A stretch of 64,000 nt of DNA, taken from contig WPIO01000014.1 of assembly GCA_009760855.2 (NCBI GenBank), positions 5,252,001 to 5,316,000 of the forward strand. The letters run 5' to 3'. The notes beneath the pieces were generated by a model. That model was not told where the DNA came from. It ran no database searches and was given only the letters and a program-made list of their open reading frames with translations. Both the position numbers and the translations under genes were made by a program. The stretch is from Cristatella mucedo (taxonomy: Eukaryota > Bryozoa > Phylactolaemata > Cristatellidae). Below, piece after piece: positions 44,765 to 56,700 of this stretch; position 1 is the first letter of the stretch; the number at the start of each line of letters is the position of its first letter.

Positions 44765-47700
44765 CCCTTTTTGCACATGCCTGCCGAAGCCTTCACCTCA
44801 TGTAGGTCAGACCGTCATTGCTGCTGTACATTTTCAGCCTACCCTACGTGCTGAGAGCTGTGTGAGATCTCAAGTTGCTTGCGTCTTTGCTGGGTAGGGT
44901 AGGCGTTTTTGAAGTGGTAGTTGCTTCACTTTCACCCTGTGTCGGTTCGGTAACACGACGGTTAGGCAGCTGCTGAGCAGCGTGCATACAAATGCACCGG
45001 GATGCTGGGCCACCAAGTTACTTGTGGTGTGTTCTCACAATATCCGGACCTGTTGATCCCTGTTGCTACCGGCCGACGTCCTCTGCCGCTTGGGCTCGCT
45101 CGACGGCGTCGCCTGGGCTAGCCTTCACCCCCGTGCGTCTCGCAGGGCCAGTGCGGCAGTCGTCGTCGATGATAATCGGAACCACCTCAAGGCACCGGTG
45201 GTGCGGTCTCACACCCAGCGGCACGTCTGGATCAAAATAGCTCTTTTCCAGAAAGTGCTGGCCAAGATAATCGACTACATCGTGACAAACTCGAGGTAAC
45301 TTCGGGGGACCTGAAGCCCGTGTCCTCACCTGCCGGATGCTCGTGCACGCCTGCTCTTGTGCACCAGCCCGTGTGTCCCCTGCACCAGCTCGTGTGTCCC
45401 CTACCGAGCGTGTAGCTCACGTGAGATCCCGCTACTCCGCTCCTCTCTGCTCGGCGAATGGGTGCAACTGTGAGGCGGCGAGCGAGCCTCACGAGGTGTC
45501 TCAGCTGCATCGAGCGCCTCTGTGGTGAGCCACTTCCTTTGTCCTGCCTTGAGGCACCTGCCCCGGCTTCTGGTTCATGGCTCAAGCAACCCGTGCGTTA
45601 TTGGACGATGCCGTCGCTTTTCAGCAAGTACTACGACAAGGACGCCCTGATGAGCGACCCGTGCGAGGGCCCGCTGCTCGCCTCGCTTCTTGGTGAGTGC
45701 GCTCGTGCTGGCTGCCTTTCCGGCTTGTGGTCGTCTGCTCGATTGCTCGTGAATGCCTGTCGTTTTTCTTTGGCCGTTAGCGGCACTGGTCCCGGCTCGC
45801 CATCGATTGGTCTGCCGTGCTGCTGTGGATGCAGTGCAGATGCCTCAAAAATGAAATGACGGAAGTGACCGTACGACTGCCGCTGATGCCTTGCCTCGAC
45901 TGCTGCCGTGCCTCATCCTTCTCCCCCGTCTCCTACTTAACTTCATCATTTCCTCCGCCCTAGCCCAGTCTCGATTTAGATCCAGCTGCGTTGCCGAGTA
46001 CAGCATAGAGTACTGTGCAGTGTCCGCATGTGCGGAAGCCTGCAGAGCCCAGCTAAGCGCAAGCTGTCTTTGCCTTTGCCTGAGCCTGCCGTCGTGGCCA
46101 TTAGGTTGCATCATAAGCTTGCCGGCAAACTGCTGGAGATGGCCACACTGCTCAGCGATTGGCGGCTCGTCGTCTGTCGGTCAGGTGGTTAGCAGTTTGT
46201 TAGCACCTACAGTGAACAGCTAACGATGACCGGCGCACTCATGCCCAGTGAGCTTAATCCCGAATTCACCGTGCAGAGCTCTCTGCTCTCGCGTCTGCCT
46301 CGTTGCCACCTGGCTGCCGCACCTGCGCAGAACCAGCGTGTGTGGAACCAATATGCGCTACAGGCGCGGCCTCAAGGGACCGACGCTGCGCGCGCTCTAG
46401 TCCTCGAACACCTAACCGCTGCCTCTTTGCTGCATCTCTCTCTCTCGTCTCTGCTGCTCTTGATTTGACCCTGCCGGGCCGCGTGCCTACTGACGTGCAC
46501 CGGTATAGCCTCCAGGTGGCCTGCATCCATTTTGGACTGCAGCGCCCATCGTGCCGCCGCCGAGCACCGTGTCAGCTCGTGTGCTCACCGGGCGGGCGTC
46601 TGCACTTGCGGTTCGGGCTTTGCAGAGGGCCCGTGCGCACTCGAGTTCACGAAAATGAAGACGGTCGATCACCTCTGGTCCGATCCGCACGCCGACGAGC
46701 TGGTGCTGCGACACCGCATCCAGGGCAGCAACGGCGGCATGGGCAGCAGTGGCGGCAGCAGCGGGAGCAGCATCTGCATGAGCGCAGGCGCTGCGTGTGC
46801 CAGCGCTACTCCTGGCGCTCTGCCGCACCGGCGGCTCACTCTGGGGGTGCGTTCGTGGCGGCCTAGTGCTGGCGCTCGTGCGCAGGGAAGCGCGCTCTGC
46901 TGCATGCCGACGCCTCTGTCCCTGCTGCTGCGCTGCCGAGACCGCCCACTGGTAGCGTGACGGCGCCGTCGCCTCCTACGCAGGCCAAGACGAGTAAGAG
47001 CAGCTCGAGCTCGGACGAGAGCGCGCTGTCGGTGCGCACTCCGCCGAGCGCCAAGGACTACGTCGAGTCGCTGCACCAGAACGGCAAGGCCACACTTCTG
47101 TACGGCAAGAACAATGCCCTCGTGCAGCCGGTAGGTGGCGTGCCGTGCCAGGCACTTGTGTGGGTCGGAGGCGGCGTGTTCGTTTGGGATGTCTGGGCTT
47201 CGTTGGTCGCGGGGTGCTGCTGCCTCTGCTGCTTTGCCTCTACTGCACACTGCTGCTGTTGCCTTTTTTGTTGTGCTGCTTCTCTGCCGAAGCAATGGCA
47301 GAGGTGGTGGCTGGATCCCGGTACTCTCTGCTGTGGTCATCGTCACCTGGTACAGTTTGCTCACCTGGTACAGTCATAGCTGGTTTGAACTCGAGAGAAG
47401 CCGTGTGTGAGCACTGCCACTGCTCGGATGTCCCACTTTGCTGCCCCTTATTCCCCCCCCCCGAGCAAGGGGTGTTACCAATTAGTATCCAGTATGCAGG
47501 CGCCATCTGTCCGTGAGAGAGCCACCTCTGATGCCATTCCAGTGCATGATATCTATCGACTGGCTTGGCTGTCGTTGGAAACAAATTTTGACTAGGGCGA
47601 CGAGGGGGGCTAAGAGCAAAGTGAATTCTCGCGTGCAGCAGCTGCAGCATTCTCAGTGGTTCAAAGAAAATGTGCATTTAAACTGCAATCAGTGTGCATA

Positions 47701-50700
47701 TAAACAGCATTTCTGTAGGAAGCTTTGTCGGCGTGTCGTTGCCATCACGTGGCTCCATCCCTAGCCGACGTTCCGCCCGTCCAACTGGCTCGCTCCATGC
47801 CTGCACCTGATTGTACTCTTGCCGAGCAATTCACTTCTTGCTTGTGCGTCGGCCAGCACGCAAGCTGTCCACTCTCTTCACTCTCCACGCCACGTGCTCC
47901 AGAGCAGGCAGCATACACGACGGCTGCGACTACCCAGTATGAATGCTTGCCTGCGGGTGTCACCGGCATCGCCTTCCTACAATGCAGCCATCGTCACTGC
48001 CACCCGCGCCTTTTTGGGGGGCATCACCTTTCATTCACCATTCTCTCTTCGGTGCCCCACCGAGCCGAGCTCCTACAAAGCTTGACCCTGACGTGACGTC
48101 AGGGTCAAGCAAAACTTGCTTCGTGCATGATGCTTGTGGTTTATGGACGAAGTTTACAGATGCAACCCCAGCGAGTCTCGAAAATCTAGCGGCTCGCTGT
48201 GCTTGCGTTTCACTACCCAAGTCCCGCGAGTTCTCCGGCAAGAAATTCTTCAAAGCCTGAGCTCAAGCGTGGATGAGGAACCGCTAAAGTCATCATCCTG
48301 GCACCACGTGACCGAGGCTCTTAAATCAGCCGAGAGCTCGACTCACTCTGTGTGCGTGCGCGAGAGCTTTTGCAGTCTGTCTGTGTCGTGCCTCCTCCCC
48401 CGTCCGTCCGTCCTGTGTGCGCAAGCTGTTGGGCGTGCTGTGCGGCGTGCTATTTTTTGTTTTCAAACGGCCGCCGCACTCGCTGCCCGCACGGTCGGCC
48501 TAAGCTCCGACGCAGTCGGTCGAGGATCTGGCCCGCGTTTCTCCGCTGCGGCCTGACCGCTTGGCCGGCCGTCGTACCTACGGCTCGCTGCAGACTCACG
48601 ACGGCGAGCCGCTTCCGGGCTATCTGGCTCTGCACCAGTCGGCCGCCGAGGGCGTCTCCCTGTCGTGGACGCCGAACCAGCTGATGCGAGGAGGCGGTGG
48701 CGGCTCGCAAAGCAGCGAGGCTGCCATCGACACGGAATTTGATGACGGCAGCGACAGAAGGTAAGAGCCGCAAGGCATGCGCCGCAGGCTTGGCTTCTTG
48801 TGGGCGAGATGCCTATTGCCGTCGGGAGTTTTTTTTTTGGTTCACTTTTGTGTTTTTTTTTCTCGTTTTTTCCCGTGCTCCACCAACCCACCATCGTCGC
48901 GAGAGCTTGTGTCACCTTCTCTGCCGGCCAGTAAATGAATGCTGCTATGCAGTGCTGTTGTTTTTTATTTTTTTTTATTTGGCATGTCCGTGTCGTACCT
49001 CTGCTTAGCATATTAATGAAGCTTCATTATGAAAGCGGAGGCACGAAGTGTCCAATAGGCTCCTCTCACTCAGCATGTACTCGAGGCTCGAGGACTGCAT
49101 CGTGTGAAGGAACCGTCCGTATCGTATTTTGCCATGGCAAGCCCGGTCAACCTAGGGTTCGGCTAGGATTAGGCCGAGTAAGAGGTCAGACGCGGCCTAG
49201 CCAGACACCCGCTTATCTCATAAAGCTGAATGGGCGTATCAGGTAGTGCCCTTTTTCGTTGATCATCGTCCTCTACATGTAGATATTTGCATGCCTGCTG
49301 TGAAAAGGCGATCTTGTTCATTTCTCTGATCATTTGGGCTTCCTTTGAGTGATGTGTGCCAAATTGTCTTACCCTGGAGGAGATGTGCAGTGAATTAGGC
49401 TGGTTCCTTGCATAGAGGGATCGGATGACTGGTGGGGGACAGATATACAGACGATAGCCACTATTGATCTATGATCGTTGATCGTTGATATGTGTAGTAA
49501 TCGTGAAGTCAATCGTTGCAGTTACTGTACTTGCTGAGATTGACTCACAGTGCTCAGGACATGCACTGCAAAAGCTTCACCGACTCCGACTGTGTGTGCA
49601 CGCTTGCATGTGCTTTCGAGCAGTCGGCTAGTTTTCCTCGTTACTGTCGTGTCGCGCCAGATTGTTTCATTTTTGTGACCTCTTACAAGCCTGGGCCCCT
49701 GTAGCAATCCTCGTGAACGACCCGAACTACAGCTGAGCAAAGGCGAGGGCAGCAGGTTCGGAGTCTCGCGGCACTCCAGCCAAATTGAGCAGAATTACAA
49801 GCGGGCCTAGTTTTCTGACCTCTTGCTGGTGGGATGGCGCTTCCGGCATCATCGGCTTGATGCAGTTTTGATTATTCACCGGATGGAGTGGGAAGGCAGG
49901 CGCCTATCGTTCGTTGTCAGAAGGTCGTGCCCTTACTAGCAAGGCACCCGGGTTCAGACGGCATCAGGAAATGACAATGGGGATGAGGCAATCTCTGCTT
50001 GCCAAAGCTTGTCGGCAGGTCTGTGTTGTGACGAAAGATGCTGCCACCACTTCTGTATAGCTGCCGGACTTAGCCTGCAGCCGGGTTATGTAATATAATG
50101 TAACTCCACGAAGCCTCAAAGACCATGTGGGTGTTACGCAGGAGAGTTTTGTATAGCACACTCACAGCCTGAGTGGCTTTCGGCACGCATTCGGTTGACA
50201 AATCACGACTGGTTCCTTGATTAATCACCGACTTCATCTCACGCAACAAAGAGAAAGTGGGAAGCATAGCTGAGTCAAGAGAGCAGCATAGTGAGTAGCA
50301 TGGAAGTAGCATCTCAGGACCGCTGAAACGGATCAGCCACAGTCGGCAGCAGGAGAGCACTTGTCGTGCCTAGGCTTCTATGCAAAGCTGCTGCGGAAAC
50401 TGCCCCCACCCACCCGCCCACCCACCCAACACGTGCCTTTGCTGTGTGTCTTACGTGTCTCGCATGTTTGCACTTTGATGTTGTCAGCCGTGCTACGAGT
50501 GATTTTCTGCCGCGAGTTCTGCCGTACGCTTGCCTCGAACGTTCAACTCTGCAGCTGCCCCCTCCCCAACCCCACCGCTGCCGCGTTGATGTTGTGTCAC
50601 GTGCTCTCTTTGTCAGTGGCCCGTTTTTATTAAGAGTGTTAGAGTCACCAAAACCTCAGCCATATCAGCGATACCTCAAACCTAAGGATGTGTGAGTACA

Positions 50701-53700
50701 CGCCCCGGCAGCGGCTCTGGTTTTCAATTTCAGTGCCATCAGATTGCCGCGCTGCATGCACTGTCTTGCATGTCCCTCGTGCTCTCGCTTGTCCTCGATC
50801 GTTTGGCCAACCCCGTTCGCTTTGCGGTGGCATTTTTGGGCACACAGCCATGCAGGCAAACGCGAGAGACTCGCATACGGGACCGACCCCCGGAAGCTTC
50901 ACCGGCTGGTCTGCCTCGCCAGGTCGAGCTAGCGTGGCGGAAGAGTGGCCCCCGACGGGGGCGTGTCTCGACAGGGTCGCAGACGGCTCGGTCGAATCTT
51001 CCCACGTGTTTGTCAGCGGTGCGGTTTAACGCGCTTTTAACTACGCCACTCGGGCGTCCGCACTCTCGGCCTCTGGCTTCGGTGTCTCCTCTCGCATGGC
51101 AGTACCCACACGGACGGCAGCCTGCCAGCCAGCGTGCGCTCGCCGCTCGCCTTGCACGCCGCTCTGCTGCCGAGCCAATGAAGAATCGGCCTGTCCTTAC
51201 TTTGCCGTCCGAAGCCTCTGCAGCAGACGCAGCTGCAGAGGCTTCTGTCGTGGCTCGCTGTTTTGTCGCCCCTCCTCATCGAATGCCTCCTCATCGAGTG
51301 TCGCATAGTGGCGGCAGCGTGTGCTAGTGCCTTTGCACTGTGCTCGTGTGAGCGCCTTGCGGCTCTGCTACATGCAGAGCTTTCTGCTTGCACTTTCAGC
51401 CTGTACTGGGACTACGCCATGAAGGTCAGCATGGACGACATCGTCTACCTGCATTGCCATCAGCAGCGTAAGTTCTTCTTTGTGCACCTTCCTCCTGCCA
51501 CCACCACCACCCGCCTGCAGTAGGTAGCCGAGCGCTTGAATAAGGGACGGCCAGTGGGAGCGCTGCCGTCGGAGGTGCACAGCAGTGTCGATGGCCAGCC
51601 GTTAGCCGCTGCCGAAGGATACAACGGCGGCGGCTGCAGCCTCGTCGGACTGCATGAGCTCGTCTGCATCCACCGGAGGCTCGCTGAAGGACAGCTGAAC
51701 GAAGGGCTGCAATAAAGGTCGGTCGACCGATCGTGCCTAAGCTGTTTGAGAGCTCGCGAATGGGCTTGGCAGACAGGCCACGTAAAAACAAGTCAATACA
51801 GGCTGCTGATTAAGCAGCCTCGTTTGTGTAACAGTGGAAGAGCCATAATGACTTTTGCCACCGCTTGCAGTAGGCAGTGAACGATAGCGATCGTGCTTCC
51901 TTACTGCATATATAAAGTGCCTAGAAAGAGATTAAGGTATCTGAGGGTGCTATACAAATGTATTATTAATAATATCAACGTTAATTATTATTATTGCCCT
52001 CTACAGGACTCAAGAACCCGCGAAGGGTCGTTGAGTGCAAGAGTCCTTACCCCTGGGCTAAGGCGTAGCAAGACGTTTGTGGCAACAGTTTAAGAATAAT
52101 AATAATAAAACACTTGGTAAAGCACCCCAAAGAGAACTCAATCTCTTTTTAGGCGCTTTGCGTTTGCTGCAAAGGAAACACGATGGAATGGTGAGTAGTA
52201 GATCGAATTGTGAGTGGTATCAAGCTTGATGAACAACATGAATACCATGGTTAGGGGTGACATGTACAGGGTCAGCATGCAAGTGTGGTTAGTGGCAGCA
52301 TGCACAGTGTCAGCACACATAAGCACATAAAGGACGAATCCCAGGGACCCACTAAATGCTGTACTAAATAGGTGCGTTTTTAAGTTCTTTTTAAATGTGG
52401 TCAAGTCAGGGGATGTCGTTCCACAAGTCGGGAGTGAGTTCCAGGCTTTGGGAGCATACGAGCTAAATGCACGGTCTCCAAAGGATTTGAGGTTTGTTCA
52501 AGGTATTGTTAAACAGCTAGACTCCGAAAATCGGGTGGTACGATGCTTGGCCTGGTGGGGAAGTAGATCTGATAGGTAGGCTGGAGCCAAAGAATGAAGG
52601 GACGTAAAAGTGAGCGACAAAACTTGAAGTCAATCCGTTGCTTGACTGGTTATCAGTGCAGGTCGGTAAGAAGTGGTGTGGTGTGGCAACTGCGATGCTC
52701 ACGACAGACAAGCCTAGCTTCAGAGGTTTGCACCAGCTGTGGGCGCCTGATTACCCCTGCCTGTAGGCCAAGCAAGCAGTGAGTTACAGAAGTCAAGACG
52801 GGATGTCACAAATGCATGGACCAACTTAGATGTGATATCCTAATCTAAATAAGCCTGAATTTTAGCAATTTTATGCAGCTGAAAGTAGGCAGACTTGACT
52901 GTGGAGCTGATGTGGTCGTCTAACAAAAGGTCACTTTGGAACATGTCACCTAGATTTCGTGCAGATTCAACAGGATATATGCTGGCAGAGCCGAGTTTGA
53001 GTGAAGTTTTCCAATTTCTGAATCACGCTTGGTTTGCCCATAACTAGTAAGTTGGTTTTATCATCATTCAATTTAAGAAATTTTGCTGCCATCCATGTCT
53101 GGATTTCATCAATACATGCAGCAAGGGAGTTGAGAGAATTCGAGGTGCTCGAGGGCTGGAAGGGATACAAGCAATGGTGCAACTGAGTGCCATCCACATA
53201 GAAGTGAAAGCCTAGACTGTGCTCAGCAATTGCATCGGCAAGATGGAGAGTATAAACCGTGAAAAGAAACAGACCCAGCACGGATACCTGAGGTACCCCA
53301 TATTTCAGAGGTTCCTCGGATGATCTTTGTCCATTCACATCAATACTCTGGAGTCTGTCTCCCACTGAGATAGGACCTGAACCATTGCAGAGCAGTGCCA
53401 GTGATGCCCAGGCGAGATGAGAGGTACTCAAGAAAGACTTGGGGATCGATAGCATCAAAAGCTGCCGAAAGATCGAGCAAAATACTCTACTCATGTCTGC
53501 ATTCCTAAGTAGGTCGTTGTACACCCGAAGCAATGCTGACTGTGTAGTGATTAGCTGTGTGAAGCACCTGAATAGTGATTAAGTTCTCTTAGGGCGCTAT
53601 ACAAATGAATAATATATATATATATATATATATATTTAGCTCTAAAGCCAGACTGGAACTTACTAGCAAGGTTTGGAGTTTCAATATATGAGTACAGCTG

Positions 53701-56700
53701 GTCTGCCACGACTCGTTCCAGTGTCTTTGATAGGAATGATAGAAGGGAGACTGGGCGATAGTTGCTCAAGTTCTCTTGGTCTAGTGTTGCTTTCTTGGGA
53801 CGTGGCCTGACTACATCTTTTTTAAAAGGTGCTGGGACATGACCTGAGTGTAATGACATATTAATGATGTTAGTTATACATAGCAGCAGCAGATCAATGC
53901 AACGTAGGAGCAGGACAGTGGGAATAGGGTTCAAAGGACTTGTTGTCTTCTTTGATTGGGATATGAACTTCAGGACGAGGTCATTAGTGACCTGCTTGAA
54001 AGTAGACATTGAGGTGCTGCAAGGAATCGAAGGACAGCATTTCTAGGGGGATGCTGCTATCGCAGGGGTGGACTCCCTGATCTTGTCTATCTTGTTGACA
54101 AAGAGGGTAGAGAAGCGATCAGCCATCACAGGGATCGTCAGGTAAGGAGCTAACCTGGGAGCGGTTGAGGAGATTGTTGATCGTTGACATCAGCATTTTT
54201 GGATTGTGCATCTGTGATTCAACAATACTTTTATACAAGCTAGACTTGGCCTGTGGTAGGATCGATTGGTACGGCCTACAGTAGTCCTCATATGCCTGTC
54301 GATGGACAGTCAGTCCTGATCTTTTTCTAGCCAGTTTAATGTCTGTGGCAAACCATGGGCCGTCTGGGCTAGGGCAGAAGTGTTTGTGGAAGCTTCAGAG
54401 GCTTCAAATGCTGGACCTGGACCTTGTCCCAGCCAGCCGGCGACTGCAAGCCACAGGCCACTTGTGGGGCGTGCTGGCCAGCCCTCGAGGGGGAGGGAGG
54501 GTGGGAGAGGGCTTTGTGCCCTGCAGCTTCCCTCACCTCAGCTGTCCTTGGGCTGGAGCTGGCTATGCACAGGGAGGAAACGATGCCACCCATCGCTTCC
54601 GATTGGCTGCTGCCCCTTCCAGCCAAAGCCGTTGAGCAGCAGCAGCCGTGTGAGCTGCTCCCGATCAGTTGCACAGCTTGACCGGGTCACTCGATGCTTT
54701 CTCTGGACTTTGGGGCGTCCTGTTCCAATCGTGCGAGAGGCAGGACTTTTTCACCAGATGCCTGTCAGCTCGAAGGTGCAAGTGCAGCGTGCGTGGCTGA
54801 GGCCAGGTGGCTGCCGGCATGCCGCCCTGGTTTGGCCCATGGTTTACGATGCTCGACTGTGATGACCGAGATGTAGATGAATGCATTTGATGACCGAGAT
54901 CGTTGGATCGACCCCTGCCTCATATGTGAAGCGCCTGGATACAGCTGCAGTATCTGTGCTTAGTTGACCCGGTCTGTGCACACCGTGCCACGTACCTGCA
55001 ATTTTCCTGTTTCGAGGCAGCTTTGCTATCTTTCATTTGTTTTTTTTTAAATTTTTGGTCCGAAGCTGGGTTTGTGGTGGGACCTGTGCTATTCCCGGAA
55101 ATGCATTTTGCCTCTATGATGCCGCCAAGGCATTGTATCACGTGATCGGTTCCTTCCGCTCAGCACTCAAACGTCAGCTTGGCTGCATTGCCTGCTTGCA
55201 ACAGGCTGAAATATGTTTCTGGGCGTAGCGTGGAGGCCACACCTCGAGCCGCGCAATGTCTGACGTCATTCGTGCACCAATAAGTACTCGGCTGTCCGTT
55301 GCATGCCATTGGCAAGCGACAACTGCAAGTGGCAAGCTGAGCGACGTAGCTAGCATCGTCGACACCACTGCAACAGAGGCTACTCCTGCTAGTACGAAGC
55401 TGCGGTCATGTCAGCAGCAGCCCGCAGCACTTGATGGCTGCAGTAGCGTGCCCTCCTAGCAGGCTAGTTGTTCAATTGATTTTTGCCTGCGCGGTCGATA
55501 AGATTTAGTTTGGCTTCAATGGAGGCCCTCGAGCCATACCTAGAAGGTGTGTTGCTCATGTAGATGTAAGTCAGAGCCCCACATGTATGTCTGCTTGGTT
55601 GAGTAACTGCAGAACTCTGCTGCAGCAGTTAAAGAGCATAGGTCAGTGCTGATAGCTGAGAGAACGATCTGCTGAACTGATGTACCCTTTCCTCCACCAT
55701 ACCCTGGAATAGCTCACCTGCTGGTATAGGGTTTGGGTCTCGGAGCTCCGTGCTTCCTTCTGCAGCTCGCTGTGATTGGAGAAGCTTGGACCGTTTCGAT
55801 TCCTGGATGCACCTCAATGTCTACTTTCAAGCAGGTCACTAGTGACCTCGTCCTGAAGTTCATATCCCAATCAAAGAAGACAAGTCCTTTGAACCGTATT
55901 ACCACTGTCCTGCTCCTACGTTGCATTGATCTGCTGCTGCTATGTATAACTAACATCATTAATATGTCATTAGCCTCAGGTCATGACCCAGCACCTCTCA
56001 AAAAGGCTGTAGTCAGGCCACTACTCAAGAAAGCAACACTAGACCAAGAGAACTTGAGCAACTATCGCCCAGTCTCCCTTCTACCATTCCTATAAAAGAC
56101 ACTAGAACGTGTCGTTGCAGACCAGCTGTACTCATATCTTAAAACTTCAAACCTTGGTAGTAAGTTCTAGTATGGCTTTGGAGCTAATCACTCCTCAGAG
56201 TCAGAATTGCTTCAGGTGTACAACGACCTACTTAGGAATGCTAACATGAATAAAAAATCTCTGCTTGTTTTGCTTGATCTTGCGGCAGCTTTTGATACTA
56301 TCGATCACCAAGTCTTTCTTGAGTGCCTCTCATCTCGGCTAGGCATCCCTGGCACTGCTCTGCAAGGGTCCAAGTCCTATCTCAGTGGCATACTCCAGAG
56401 TATTGATGTGAATGGACAAAGATCATCCGAGGCACCTCTGAAATATGGGGTACCTCAGCGCTCCATACTAGGTCCGGTTCTTTTCACGGTTTATACTCTC
56501 CCTCTTGCTGATGTGATTGCCAAGCACAATCTAGGCTTTCACATCTATGTGGATGGCACTCAGCTGTACCTTTGCTTTGATCCCTCCCAGCCTTTGAGCA
56601 CCTCGAATTCTCTCAACTCCCTTGCTGCATGTATTGATGACATCCGCACATGGATGGCAGCAAATTTTCTTATATTAAAGGATGATAAAATTAACTTACT

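Larger units (their letters stand above)
42191..45145 (+). other. SGSM intron 3
   Basis: 2.95 kb with a TG-rich tandem repeat, a TTCC run, a LINE-A 3' end, an old LINE-B and a CT microsatellite. 42191-42588 and 43871-44607 have no recognisable feature beyond a short CAG run near 44381. Confidence 0.85.

Noticed and set aside
46669-47364. 231-codon minus-strand frame
   Set aside because: Antisense shadow of GC-rich SGSM exons 6 and 7, whose plus-strand reading is strongly conserved.
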